Source of the DNA: an uncultured Candidatus Actinomarina sp.
Lineage (GTDB): Bacteria > Actinomycetota > Acidimicrobiia > Actinomarinales > Actinomarinaceae
Reading direction: 5' to 3'
Length of the DNA: 42,093 nt
NCBI GenBank assembly: GCA_902587025.1
Contig: CACIJJ010000006.1
Coordinates: 24,001 to 66,093, forward strand
The notes under the pieces are model-generated. The model saw nothing but the letters and a program-made list of their open reading frames with translations. It had not been told where the DNA came from and searched no databases. Within the stretch, counting starts at the first letter, position 1. The number at the start of each line of letters is the position of its first letter. Shown piece after piece: positions 15,840 through 25,161 of this stretch. The position numbers and the translations under genes were made by a program.

Positions 15840-17529
15840 CAGCTACCTCAATATATTTAAGGTTATAATCCTCTAATTCATTTTCATCAATAATAGTTGG
15901 CGCGTTTGTTAAAGGGTCAAGTCCAGATTGTGTTTTAGGAAAAGGTATAACATCTCTTATTGAATCAACATTGAGCATTACAGCAATAATCCTATCTATA
16001 CCTAAAGCTATTCCTGCATGTTGAGGTGTTCCATAAGACAATGCTTCAATAAACCATCCAAAACGATTTTCAATGTCATCATCTGAAAGACCCCACATTT
16101 CTAATACTTTTCTTTGGATATCTGGTGAATTAATTCTTTGTGATCCTGAACCCAACTCTGATCCATTAAGAACTAAATCATAATGTAGAGCTGTTGCATT
16201 ATTAGGATCTTCAATAAAATTCTCAGTATCTTTTGGTGATGTGAAAGGATGATGAGAGGGTTGTATTTCTCCATTTTCAACTTCAAAATAAGGAAAATCA
16301 TAAATCCAAGTGAAACTGTAAGTTTCTACTGGAGTAAAAATTTGTCGACGAATAATATCTAATACAGGATATATCTCCATATTTCCAGATTGAAATAAGA
16401 GCATTCCATCACCAAGTTTTAGTAATTCCTCATTCTCTTTGTCAGTTGTAATTTTAGATAATGGTCCCGATACTGTGGAGTTTTCAATCTTAAACCATCC
16501 AAGACCGTTGCTTCCGTTATCTTTAACTAACTCATCTAAAGCATCTATCTCTGATCTAGTCATTATTGTTGATGTATGAAAACCCTTTACAAAACCTGAA
16601 TTTTCTAATGATGATTTAATAAAATTTATTTCTGTATTTTTAAATATATTAGTTAAATCTTCAATAGTTTCTGTAATTCGTAAATCTGGCTTATCAGTAC
16701 CATAGTTTTCTATTGCTTCTTTGTAAGTCATATCTTGAAAAGGTACATCGACTTTAATAGAAAATACATTATCCAATAATTCATTAACTATTATTTCAGT
16801 AGTTTTTCTTACTTCATCTGGTGTACCATTTAATATCTCTAAATCTAGTTGTGTAAATTCTGGTTGCCTGTCTTTTCTTGAATCTTCATCTCGATAGCAT
16901 TTAGCAATTTGATAATATTTGTTAAATCCTGAAATCATAAATAATTGTTTATACATCTGAGGTGATTGGGGTAAAGCATAAAATGAACCACTTTGTTTTC
17001 TTGATGGGACTAAAAAGTCTTTTGCACCTTCAGGTGTAGATTTTGTTAACGTTGGTGTATCTAATTCCAAAAAAGATAAACTATCCATTGAATTTCTTAT
17101 GGATTTAAATGTATTTGAACGAGCGAGGATATTTCTTTTCATATCATCTCGTCTCAAATCCAAGTATCTGAATTTCAATCTTATATTTTCATCAGTATCG
17201 ATAGAGTCATCTATTTGGAACGGTAGAGGTTTGCTTTTTGAGATTATTGAGTAACTTTCAGCATTGATTTCGTACTCACCGAATTGTTGAGATTTATTAA
17301 TCATTGACTTATCTCTTTTTATATATGTTCCGTTAACACTTATGTAATATTCAGATTTAAAAGTATCGATATCAACATTTTCAGAATCTAAAACGATTTG
17401 TATTTTTGAACTTGAGTCTCTTAGTTCAATGAAAACAAGACCTCCGTGGTCTCGAATACTACTTACCCAACCTCTTAAGTCAGAAACTTCACTATTTACT
17501 TTTGATTTAATTAAATCTTCTATTTTCAT
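15832..17529 (-). CDS. aspS: Aspartyl-tRNA synthetase (probably non-discriminating)
   Basis: This is a bacterial-type class II AspRS of 565 residues. It has an N-terminal OB anticodon domain (LRGWVSSIRDHGGLVFIELR, 18-37), then RLKFRYLDLRRDDM and SPQMYKQLFMISGFNKYYQI. Motif 2 is CYRDEDSRKDRQPEFTQLDL, a GAD insertion domain occupies the middle, and motif 3 is GIALGIDRIIAVM followed by SIRDVIPFPK. Residue H28 in RDHGG matches the His that marks non-discriminating AspRS in the Pseudomonas aeruginosa work (Leu in E. coli). It may therefore also make Asp-tRNA-Asn for conversion by GatCAB. It overlaps hisS by 4 bp and alaS by 8 bp; hisS-aspS adjacency is typical of many bacteria. Confidence 0.95.
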   Translation of the reverse strand: MKIEDLIKSKVNSEVSDLRGWVSSIRDHGGLVFIELRDSSSKIQIVLDSENVDIDTFKSEYYISVNGTYIKRDKSMINKSQQFGEYEINAESYSIISKSKPLPFQIDDSIDTDENIRLKFRYLDLRRDDMKRNILARSNTFKSIRNSMDSLSFLELDTPTLTKSTPEGAKDFLVPSRKQSGSFYALPQSPQMYKQLFMISGFNKYYQIAKCYRDEDSRKDRQPEFTQLDLEILNGTPDEVRKTTEIIVNELLDNVFSIKVDVPFQDMTYKEAIENYGTDKPDLRITETIEDLTNIFKNTEINFIKSSLENSGFVKGFHTSTIMTRSEIDALDELVKDNGSNGLGWFKIENSTVSGPLSKITTDKENEELLKLGDGMLLFQSGNMEIYPVLDIIRRQIFTPVETYSFTWIYDFPYFEVENGEIQPSHHPFTSPKDTENFIEDPNNATALHYDLVLNGSELGSGSQRINSPDIQRKVLEMWGLSDDDIENRFGWFIEALSYGTPQHAGIALGIDRIIAVMLNVDSIRDVIPFPKTQSGLDPLTNAPTIIDENELEDYNLKYIEVADE

Positions 17530-18698
17530 ATTAACTTCTTCAAGTTTCGTATATTAAATTCAAATGATTCATTATTTTTTGGATTCTTAATCGTCTTTTC
17601 AGTACAGTTTATAACATAGTCAACATTGTTTTTTATAGCCTCTTTATACTGTGTGTTCTCTTTACTTTTTCTTATTGGTAAAAGATATTTAATTCCACTT
17701 TTATCTAATTTATTAGAAATTGATTTAATATCATCAAAATTTTGACCTATCAGCATGATCTTCTTTGAAGAAGATACATAATTTATACAATTAATTATTC
17801 TGTCTACACCAAAAGCAACACCTACTCCTGCAGAATTACCTAGCTTCAAAGATTCAGCAAGTTTATCATACCTACCACCACCACCAAGAACTGTAGCTTT
17901 ATATACGAACTCAAATGTTAAGTCATTGTAGTAATCAAGTCCTCTAACTAATTTTGAGTTCTCTACATATTCGATATTTTCATTTTTTAAGTTATGTTTT
18001 AAATTTTCATATCTGTTTAAAGTATCTTCGTCTAAAAATTGATAAATTACAGGTGCTAGATCAATTATTTCTGAATCGAATGGATCATTAGAATCCAAAA
18101 TTCGTAAAGTATTTTTACCAATCTTTTCATTACTTTCTTTTGATAAGTTATTTTTATTCTTTTTAAAGTAACTTTCTAATTCTTTTATATAAAGTTTTCT
18201 TTCTTCAATAGATCCAATGGTGTTTATATTAAGTTTTGCTTTTATATTTAATTTATCTAAAAAATTGATTGAGGTTTTAAGTATCTGTAGTTCAGAAAAA
18301 TCATCAATCGTACCAATTAATTCGGCTCCTGCTTGAATAAACTCCCTATACCGATTTTTCTGAGGACTTTCATATCGATACATTTTTCCAAAATATGCAT
18401 ACTTTTTTGATTCATTTTTAAAAAACTCGTTATGAAATCTCACAACACTAGCTGTTGCTTCAGGTCTTAATACAAGTGATCTATTGCCCTTATCTTTAAA
18501 TTCATACATTTGTTTTGTAACAATTTCTGAATTCTCTCCAATAGATTTTATAAACAATTCTTTATGTTCAAGAATGGGTAACTCAACTAAATCATACCCA
18601 TAATCAATAAAAGCATCACAAAAAGTATTAAATATATGTATATATTTTTCTGATTCTCCACCAAATAAATTTCTAGTGCCTTTTACTTGTTCAATCAT
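17526..18698 (-). CDS. hisS: Histidyl-tRNA synthetase
   Basis: HisRS charges tRNA-His. The class II core reads QVKGTRNLFGGESEKY at the N-terminus, with LVLRPEATASVVRF (motif 2 region) and YRYESPQKNRYREFIQAGAE after it. The histidine-specific segment LVRGLDYYNDLTFEFV and motif 3 GNSAGVGVAFGVDRI come next. A C-terminal anticodon-binding alpha/beta domain contains IMLIGQNFDDIK. At 390 residues it is slightly short (typical 420-430). The start at 18698 overlaps the stop of the MBL hydrolase by 8 bp. In mycobacteria hisS also lies next to a glyoxalase II-like gene close to relA, and the same order is seen here. Confidence 0.95.
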   Translation of the reverse strand: MIEQVKGTRNLFGGESEKYIHIFNTFCDAFIDYGYDLVELPILEHKELFIKSIGENSEIVTKQMYEFKDKGNRSLVLRPEATASVVRFHNEFFKNESKKYAYFGKMYRYESPQKNRYREFIQAGAELIGTIDDFSELQILKTSINFLDKLNIKAKLNINTIGSIEERKLYIKELESYFKKNKNNLSKESNEKIGKNTLRILDSNDPFDSEIIDLAPVIYQFLDEDTLNRYENLKHNLKNENIEYVENSKLVRGLDYYNDLTFEFVYKATVLGGGGRYDKLAESLKLGNSAGVGVAFGVDRIINCINYVSSSKKIMLIGQNFDDIKSISNKLDKSGIKYLLPIRKSKENTQYKEAIKNNVDYVINCTEKTIKNPKNNESFEFNIRNLKKLI

Positions 18699-19317
18699 TC
18701 AAATATTCCCTTACTAGAATATTGTTGTTTTTTATTGATTTTACTGTGTCTTTATCTCCGTGTCCCGGATAGAGAATATAATCATCATGAAATTCTGTAA
18801 ACACATTATTTATGGAATAGATCATCTCATTTGTGTCACCAGTTAATAAATCAGTTCTACCAATTCCTTCTTTAAATATAAAATCACCTGTAAATACTAT
18901 TCCTAAACTTGGAAACTCAAATGAACTACTCCCCTTTGTGTGACCAGGATTACTGTGTACTATCAATTCCTCACTTTTAATATCTTTGACTTCATTTAAT
19001 TCACCTTGATATGTAATTGAATCAAGATTTAATCCCATAAATGATTTAAGTTGTTCCTCAGGTTTTCTTGCTAATTGCTCGTCATTCAAATCTATATAAA
19101 TGGATCCATCAAAACTACTCATACCTAAGGCATGATCAAAATGTCCATGAGTTAATAATGCTCCTCCAATACTAAGATTTTCCTTTTTAATATAGTCAAG
19201 TACAGGATCAAGGTCAGGTGGTAAATCAATGACATATGATATGCCATCGGAAAGACTAGGCGTAACTATGTAGCAATTAGAAGTAGTAAAACTTGTGAAA
19301 ACAAATAAATCATCCAC
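18691..19317 (-). CDS. Metallo-beta-lactamase-fold hydrolase (glyoxalase II-like)
   Basis: The 208-residue protein has the complete binuclear metal site of the MBL fold: THGHFDHALG (HxHxDH), the later His in HSNPGHTKGS, the bridging Asp in FTGDFIFKEGIGRTD, and the final His in YPGHGDKDTV. The GIGRTD and YPGHG motifs are typical of the glyoxalase II/YcbL-like group, so a thioester or related small substrate is likely, but the exact substrate cannot be read from sequence. It starts with GTG, 2 bp after the rel stop, and overlaps hisS. Presence between rel and hisS matches the location of a similar gene in Mycobacterium, which suggests a conserved neighbourhood rather than recent acquisition. 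Confidence 0.88.
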   Translation of the reverse strand: MDDLFVFTSFTTSNCYIVTPSLSDGISYVIDLPPDLDPVLDYIKKENLSIGGALLTHGHFDHALGMSSFDGSIYIDLNDEQLARKPEEQLKSFMGLNLDSITYQGELNEVKDIKSEELIVHSNPGHTKGSSSFEFPSLGIVFTGDFIFKEGIGRTDLLTGDTNEMIYSINNVFTEFHDDYILYPGHGDKDTVKSIKNNNILVREYLND

Positions 19318-19319
19318 GC

Positions 19320-21479
19320 TTAGTTTCCTGGATTTGCACGTTGAACGTCGAAAACATTTTCAATATTTTTAGCATCTCTGATTATTGAATCAAGTTGTTC
19401 ATTACCACTTATTTCCACTTGAAATAATAAAGTCACTATTCTCTTACTATTAGTAAGTGATTTTGCAACAAGGATATTGCCACCATTGTCTGATATCGCT
19501 ATTGTTGCATCTCTTAATAAGTAAGGTCTATCAATAGCTTCTATTTCTAACCAAACAATTGAACCAGTCTGTGCATTGAATCCCCATGAAACATCAATTA
19601 TTCTCTCACCCTTGGAGCTATCTATTTTAATGTTAAGACAATCAGATCTATGAATTGATATTCCATTAGATATCGTAATGAAACCTAATATATCATCGCC
19701 AGGAACGGGAACACAACATCTTGCCATCCTTACTTTTATATCATCATATCCTTCTACTATTACAAGTTGATCATCGTTTGTTTGATATTTATCTGGTGAT
19801 AAAATATCCTCTTCTTCAGAAATTTCTTCAGGAAATACAAATTTTCTGATCTTGTTTCCGACATTGTTTATTTTTATGTTTCCATTACCTAAATTTTGAT
19901 AAATCGATTCATTATTTGGATATTTAAGAATGTTTAAAAGTTCATTCAAAATATTATCTTTACTTGAATAGTTAAAAATTTCATCATTTTCTTCTAACCA
20001 GGAATTTAATATCTGCTTACCTTTTTGTATATCTTCATCCTTAAGTTGTTTTTGATACCATTGCTTAATTTTAGAACGTGCTCTTGAGGTCTTTACAAAT
20101 GTTAACCAATCGCGACTTGGTCCTTTATTTTTTTCATTTGTAGTTAGTACCTCGACTGTATCACCAGTAGTTAGCCTTGTACTTAAATTTACTAATTTAC
20201 CGTTTATTTTTGCACCAATTAATTTTTCTCCTACTTGAGTATGAACCGAAAAAGCAAAGTCAACAGGAGTTGCACCCTGAGGTAACGTAATTACGTCTCC
20301 CTTTGGTGTTAAACAAAACACTTCATCTTCATAAAGGTCTAATTTCATATGACTTAGAAATTCATTCGGATCAGGATATTCATCTGATAATTCAGATAAT
20401 GCATTTGTCCATTGCTGTGTATCATTTTGTGGTTTTTCTTTATATTTCCAATGGGCAGCTACTCCATATTCAGCTCTATAGTGCATATCGTGAGTTCTTA
20501 TCTGTATCTCCATTTTTTGACCTGTTTCCGTTAAAACTGTTGTATGTAAGCTTTGGTAAAGATTAAATTTTGGCATTGAAATAAAGTCTTTGAATCTACC
20601 AAGTACGGGCTGAAAGTTTGCGTGGATTAAACCAAGAATTGTATAACAATTTTTTACATCATCAGTTAAAATTCTGAGTCCGATAAGATCATTTATTTCA
20701 TTAAACGTTAAACCATTATTGATAATTTTTTTGTATATCGAATAATTATGTTTTGGTCTTCCAACGACTTCTGCAGATAAAGAATTCGCAGACAAAAGAT
20801 CTTCAATTACATTTAATGACTTATTAATATTTTTGTCTCTATCAGGTGCTGTTTTCTCAATTAAATTTTCTATTTCAGAATTTTGATTTTTAAATATCAA
20901 ACTAAATGATATATCTTCAAGTATGTGTTTTATATTTTGAAGTCCTAACCTATGTGCGAGTGGAGCATAAACATATAGTGTTTCATTGGCTATTTTTTCT
21001 TGTTTGTAATCTGCTAGATATTGAATAGTTTGTATGTTGTGGAGTCTATCGGCAAGTTTTAATATCAAAACTCTTATGTCTTTGGACATTGCAATTACCA
21101 TTTTTCTTATTGCATCTGCTTGAGCTTCTTCATTTGAGTTATATTGAATTTTATCTAATTTTGTAACACCATCGACTATATTTGCTATTTCACTTCCAAA
21201 TTCTTTTTTAATATCTTTAAAAGTAACAGTTGTATCTTCAATTAAATCATGCAAAATAGCTGATACAACTGTTTCAATATCCATACTTAAATCAGCTAAA
21301 TAGGTAGCAACCTGTAAAGGATGAGTGATATATGGTTCTCCAGATGCTCTTTTTTGATTTAAATGTCCTTCGGAAGCGTATAAATATGCTTTTTTTAGTA
21401 TTTCTTCATCATTTTTAAATTTAGAATACAGATTATTAATAAGCTCATCTGCATCAAGTAAATCAAGATTTTTCACCAT
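19320..21479 (-). CDS. rel: Bifunctional (p)ppGpp synthetase/hydrolase (Rel/Spo family)
   Basis: Rel makes and degrades the stringent-response alarmones. Domains in order: HD hydrolase (about 25-180, with H53 and the H77-D78 pair in AILHDLIEDT); synthetase (about 220-350, GRPKHNYSIYKK, GRFKDFISMPKFNLYQSLHT, EYGVAAHWKYK); TGS (about 390-455, TPKGDVITLPQGATPVDFAF); a Cys-containing segment MARCCVPVPGDDILGFIT (zinc-finger region); and a C-terminal ACT domain. The RFKD motif (RxKD) is the form found in bifunctional enzymes, whereas E. coli RelA has ExDD. With an intact HD site, both activities are expected. It is probably the only long RSH gene of this genome (inference). It lies between secF (21 bp) and the MBL gene; the apt gene often found before it is absent. 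Confidence 0.96.
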   Translation of the reverse strand: MVKNLDLLDADELINNLYSKFKNDEEILKKAYLYASEGHLNQKRASGEPYITHPLQVATYLADLSMDIETVVSAILHDLIEDTTVTFKDIKKEFGSEIANIVDGVTKLDKIQYNSNEEAQADAIRKMVIAMSKDIRVLILKLADRLHNIQTIQYLADYKQEKIANETLYVYAPLAHRLGLQNIKHILEDISFSLIFKNQNSEIENLIEKTAPDRDKNINKSLNVIEDLLSANSLSAEVVGRPKHNYSIYKKIINNGLTFNEINDLIGLRILTDDVKNCYTILGLIHANFQPVLGRFKDFISMPKFNLYQSLHTTVLTETGQKMEIQIRTHDMHYRAEYGVAAHWKYKEKPQNDTQQWTNALSELSDEYPDPNEFLSHMKLDLYEDEVFCLTPKGDVITLPQGATPVDFAFSVHTQVGEKLIGAKINGKLVNLSTRLTTGDTVEVLTTNEKNKGPSRDWLTFVKTSRARSKIKQWYQKQLKDEDIQKGKQILNSWLEENDEIFNYSSKDNILNELLNILKYPNNESIYQNLGNGNIKINNVGNKIRKFVFPEEISEEEDILSPDKYQTNDDQLVIVEGYDDIKVRMARCCVPVPGDDILGFITISNGISIHRSDCLNIKIDSSKGERIIDVSWGFNAQTGSIVWLEIEAIDRPYLLRDATIAISDNGGNILVAKSLTNSKRIVTLLFQVEISGNEQLDSIIRDAKNIENVFDVQRANPGN

Positions 21480-21500
21480 AAATTAATGGTACTAGTTTTT

Positions 21501-22406
21501 TTATTTATTAATTATCCTTGATAAAAATGGAATAGTTACAAATATTGAGCTATAAGTTCCAGATATTATTCCAATAAATAGAGGTAAAGCAAAATCGGTA
21601 AGAGTTCCAGATAAACCAATTATATTACCCAGAAACAATATAGAAGCTATTGGCACAGCTGATGTAATTGATGTATTGATACTTCTCATTAAGATTTCAT
21701 TAAACGTTTTGTTTAAAGTTTTTATAGATAAATTACTTTCTTTATTCATTCTTTGACTATCTCTTAATTTATCAAAAAGTATCACAGTATCGTAAAGTGA
21801 ATACCCAAGAATAGTTAAAAGTGCAATGACTGTGGATGGTGTTATTTCAAAATTCAACAATAAATAAATCGTTGTACATATTAAAAGATCATGAATCAAA
21901 GCAATTAAAGCAACTATAGAAAACCTAAACTGAAATCTAATTGATATAAGTAACACTATAAAGGATAGAAATATAACAAGCGCTCGAATTCCCTTAGTTG
22001 TAATTTCTTGTCCAAATGTTGGTCCTACACGTTGGAACTCTATTTCATTACTGTTTACATTAAACTTATTTGCAAGGTAATTTAAGAATTCAGTTTCTTG
22101 GGATTGTGATCCCTCAACAGCTCTGAATAAAACAGTATCTGAATTTTCATATGTTTGATATCTTGAAACTTCTAATATATTGTTGGTAAGAACTTCATCT
22201 ATGTCAGATTTTGAATACTCACTTGTCAATTGATATGTTGTACCACCTGTAAAATCAATTGAGAAATTTAAGTTTAATATACCAATAGCTGCACATATCA
22301 ATACTGTTAGAAATATAACTATCTCAACAATTAATATTTTCTGAAGCAAGTTACGTTTATTGTAAAAATCGATATTTGTATTACCTAGAAATAAGTTTTT
22401 AAACAT
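21501..22406 (-). CDS. secF: Protein translocase subunit SecF
   Basis: SecF is the partner of SecD in the proton-driven pulling step of Sec export. The 301-residue protein starts with a membrane helix (about 25-48) and a periplasmic/external domain opening INLSIDFTGGTTYQ-like (FSIDFTGGTTYQL). Five further helices follow, with GFQR-like VGPTFGQEITTKGIRAL and ALLTILGYSLYDTVILFDKL. The final part has LMRSINTSITSAVPI and the helix-break LFIGIISGTYSSIFV. These are the SecF signatures. It overlaps secD by 8 bp, in the order yajC-secD-secF. Confidence 0.95.
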   Translation of the reverse strand: MFKNLFLGNTNIDFYNKRNLLQKILIVEIVIFLTVLICAAIGILNLNFSIDFTGGTTYQLTSEYSKSDIDEVLTNNILEVSRYQTYENSDTVLFRAVEGSQSQETEFLNYLANKFNVNSNEIEFQRVGPTFGQEITTKGIRALVIFLSFIVLLISIRFQFRFSIVALIALIHDLLICTTIYLLLNFEITPSTVIALLTILGYSLYDTVILFDKLRDSQRMNKESNLSIKTLNKTFNEILMRSINTSITSAVPIASILFLGNIIGLSGTLTDFALPLFIGIISGTYSSIFVTIPFLSRIINK

Positions 22407-23844
22407 TGGTTATATCCTTGTTTTTAATTGGAAACAAAAACCTAGTATTTTTAATTCTTGATACGACAATTGGTACAACATTTCTTGTATAAAGGCGCGT
22501 GAACAATAAATCAAAAATTGTTGCAATACCAAGTGCTAATGCAAAACCACGTATTGGACCTACAGCTAAAATATAAAGTAAAAAGGCTGCAGACAATGAA
22601 ACGAAATCAGCTGTTAATATTGTCTTCCACGATTCATCTACAGCTTTATTAGCTGCAAATTCGAAAGATCTTCCAACTTTAATTTCGTCTTTTAGTTTTT
22701 CAAAAGTAACAATATAAGAGTCCGCAGCTAAACCAATTGATACAATAATTCCAGCAATTCCTGCAAGTGTTAATGTAAATCCTTGTAAATTTCCTAAAAC
22801 TGAAATTACTGAATAAAACAAAAGCCCAAACATTGATAGACCAAATACGGATATGAAACCAAGAAAACGGTAATAAAGAATGATAATTATCGAAATTATA
22901 ATTAGACCAATTAATCCAGCTTGCAACCCAAGATTTAATGTGTCCTCACCTAAACTTGCAGAAACTTTCTGAATGGATGATCTTTCAAAAGATACTGGCA
23001 ATGCACCATATCTCAAAATTACAGCAAGATTATTTGCTGATTCACCTGTATCAGTATTTCCCATCGATATTGCTGCTGTCCCACCTGTTATACCTATATC
23101 AGGATTGACATCAAGAGCTATACCTGGTGCTGATACTATTTCACCATCTAAGACAATCGCTAGTCGTCTTTTATCGCCAGTTTCTCTTGCTAATTGCTTT
23201 GTTAAATCTGTAAATTTAACTGCTGAAGAGTCTTTAAATTCTAAAGATACTATCCATTCATTCTCAGGGTATGCTGCAATTGCATCTTCAATATCATTAC
23301 CAGTTAAGACTGCTGGACCTAATTTATAAATTACAGGGTAACTTGATGTAATAGATAAAAGATATGATTCAGAATTAGGATTATCATCTAAAGTAATTCC
23401 AATTTCTTCATCAACACCAGGCGCTGATACTTTAATAGGATTCTCTGGATCATCGGGATTCGGAAGATATTCAAAAGCAGGTGAATATCCTGTATCAAAA
23501 GAGGAAGCTAATACTGGTCTAAACGTCAATAAGCCAGTTGCTCCTAGTGCTTCAATTGCCCGTTCTTGATCTGTTACTCCTGGAAGCTGTACTAATACAG
23601 CATTATTTCCACTTATAGATATTTCTGGTTCTTGTACGTCACCAAATGCCTCAATTCTTGTCCTCATAATTTCTACGGATTTCTCTAAAACTTCTGGATC
23701 AGTATCCTGATCAGCTGTAAGTATTACCGATATTCCACCCTGTAAATCTAAACCAAGTTTTGGTGATAAAGATGATTGATAAACGTATACAAATAAACCA
23801 ATTGCGAGAACAGGTAGAAAAAGTAATTTAAGGGTTCGTCTCAT
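22399..23844 (-). CDS. secD: Protein translocase subunit SecD
   Basis: SecD forms an RND-type complex with SecF that helps complete protein export. Seen in the 481-residue protein: an N-terminal membrane helix (about 5-25), LGLDLQGGISVILTA (D1 motif), and VEIMRTRIEAFGDVQEPEIS. A large external P1 region includes LTGNDIEDAIAAYPE and DGEIVSAPGI. Five C-terminal membrane helices carry GLIGLIIISIIIILYYR, GIIVSIGLAADSYIVTFEKL and VDESWKTILTADFVS. The Asp in the SIGLAADSYI helix is at the proton-relay position. The start overlaps the yajC stop (ATGA). Length is typical for Gram-positive SecD. Confidence 0.95.
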   Translation of the reverse strand: MRRTLKLLFLPVLAIGLFVYVYQSSLSPKLGLDLQGGISVILTADQDTDPEVLEKSVEIMRTRIEAFGDVQEPEISISGNNAVLVQLPGVTDQERAIEALGATGLLTFRPVLASSFDTGYSPAFEYLPNPDDPENPIKVSAPGVDEEIGITLDDNPNSESYLLSITSSYPVIYKLGPAVLTGNDIEDAIAAYPENEWIVSLEFKDSSAVKFTDLTKQLARETGDKRRLAIVLDGEIVSAPGIALDVNPDIGITGGTAAISMGNTDTGESANNLAVILRYGALPVSFERSSIQKVSASLGEDTLNLGLQAGLIGLIIISIIIILYYRFLGFISVFGLSMFGLLFYSVISVLGNLQGFTLTLAGIAGIIVSIGLAADSYIVTFEKLKDEIKVGRSFEFAANKAVDESWKTILTADFVSLSAAFLLYILAVGPIRGFALALGIATIFDLLFTRLYTRNVVPIVVSRIKNTRFLFPIKNKDITNV

Positions 23845-24092
23845 GAAATACTATTAATAAATGATGTCTTAATTTTAATTTCACCATTTTTGAGAACTAA
23901 TGTAACCGTATCATCACTAATAGATGTAACCCTTCCATAAATACCAGAATCTGTAATTACATCCTCACCGATTTTTAAGTTTTCTACAAATTCTTTATGT
24001 TTCTTATTTCGTCTTCGTTGAGGTAAGTATAAAACTGCATAAAATACTACAAATACGAAAACTAAGGGTAATAAAGATACTACATCACTCAT
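23841..24092 (-). CDS. yajC: Preprotein translocase subunit YajC
   Basis: YajC is a small single-span protein of the SecDF-YajC complex. The 83-residue product has one membrane helix (residues 8-24, LPLVFVFVVFYAVLYLP) followed at once by QRRRNKKHKEFVENLKIGED, then VITDSGIYGRVTSISDDTVT, the classic YajC pattern. It has a good Shine-Dalgarno (AAGGA, 8 bases before the ATG at 24092) and overlaps tgt by 8 bp and secD by 4 bp. Placement tgt-yajC-secD-secF is common across bacteria. Confidence 0.94.
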   Translation of the reverse strand: MSDVVSLLPLVFVFVVFYAVLYLPQRRRNKKHKEFVENLKIGEDVITDSGIYGRVTSISDDTVTLVLKNGEIKIKTSFINSIS

Positions 24093-25161
24093 TTATAAAT
24101 TCCTTTTTAAAACTTTCAAAACTAGAGTTTAATATACTTTCTCTAGCTTCTTCAATAATTTGTTCTGTTTGAATTATATTATGAACAGTTAAATATAACC
24201 AAGAAGTTGTATTTTCATTTACATAGAGGTGACGTAAATAAGCTCTTGAATAATTTAAACAGGTAAAGCATTTGCAATTAGTATCTATAGGTTTTTCATC
24301 TTTCATAAATTTTTGATTTTTTATATTGATGTATGAATTACGAATTATTAATTTACCATGCCTTGCAAGTCTCGCAGGCCAGACACAATCAAACATGTCA
24401 ACACCAGAATCAATCAAATCAATTAAACCTACAGTGTCACCTAAACCCATAACATATCTTGGCTTATCTAATGGAAGTATTGAATTTAAATGTTCTACGA
24501 CTTTTTTTCTTTCAGTATTTGTTTCGCCGATTGCTAATCCCCCAATTGCATATCCGTCAAAATCTAATTCGATCATTGATTTTGCTGAAGTTTCTCTTAA
24601 ATCAAGATTTAAACCACCTTGAACTATGCCAAACAAATCTTGTTTATGGTTTTTATGTATACTTTTAGCTTTTTCAGCCCACTGACTTGTTATTTCTATT
24701 GCTTTCATTTGATCATCATCTGATCTGTCATAATCAATTAAATAATCAAATATCATAGCAATATCACTGCCTAAAAGATTTTGTGTGTTTATTGATTCCT
24801 CAGGAGTCATTTTAAAAAAGGATCCATCATATACATTTTTAAATTCAATACCATCATTTAATAATTTGGTTGGTAATGACCAAGCTTGAAAACCTCCAGA
24901 GTCAGTAAGTATTAATTTGTCCCAGTTCATAAATTTATGTAATCCACCTAAATCATTTATAAACTGCGCTCCTGGTCTTAGATGAAGATGGTATGCATTT
25001 GCTAGAAGTATTGAGGTTTTATCTAGATATTGATGAGGAGTAGATTTAATTGCACCTCTTGTAGCAACAGGCATAAATGTAGGAGTCTGTACTTCAATAT
25101 TATTTATAGACAATAAACCAGCCCGAGCATTTTTATCATTTGAAATTAATTTATATGCCAT
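24085..25161 (-). CDS. tgt: Queuine tRNA-ribosyltransferase (tRNA-guanine transglycosylase)
   Basis: Tgt exchanges guanine-34 of tRNAs with GUN anticodons for preQ1. The TIM-barrel protein keeps the base-binding Asp D87 in LTDSGGFQ, the nucleophile D258 in DMFDCVWPARLARHG, and GGLAIGE (208-214). The zinc site is C296, C298, C301 and H327 (CKCFTC ... VHN). The usual DCVLPTR is DCVWPAR here, a small change close to the nucleophile. At 358 residues it is slightly shorter than E. coli Tgt (375). It overlaps queA upstream by 11 bp and yajC downstream by 8 bp, so the two dedicated queuosine enzymes are co-expressed. preQ1 synthesis genes (queCDEF) are not in this window. Confidence 0.95.
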   Translation of the reverse strand: MAYKLISNDKNARAGLLSINNIEVQTPTFMPVATRGAIKSTPHQYLDKTSILLANAYHLHLRPGAQFINDLGGLHKFMNWDKLILTDSGGFQAWSLPTKLLNDGIEFKNVYDGSFFKMTPEESINTQNLLGSDIAMIFDYLIDYDRSDDDQMKAIEITSQWAEKAKSIHKNHKQDLFGIVQGGLNLDLRETSAKSMIELDFDGYAIGGLAIGETNTERKKVVEHLNSILPLDKPRYVMGLGDTVGLIDLIDSGVDMFDCVWPARLARHGKLIIRNSYINIKNQKFMKDEKPIDTNCKCFTCLNYSRAYLRHLYVNENTTSWLYLTVHNIIQTEQIIEEARESILNSSFESFKKEFINE

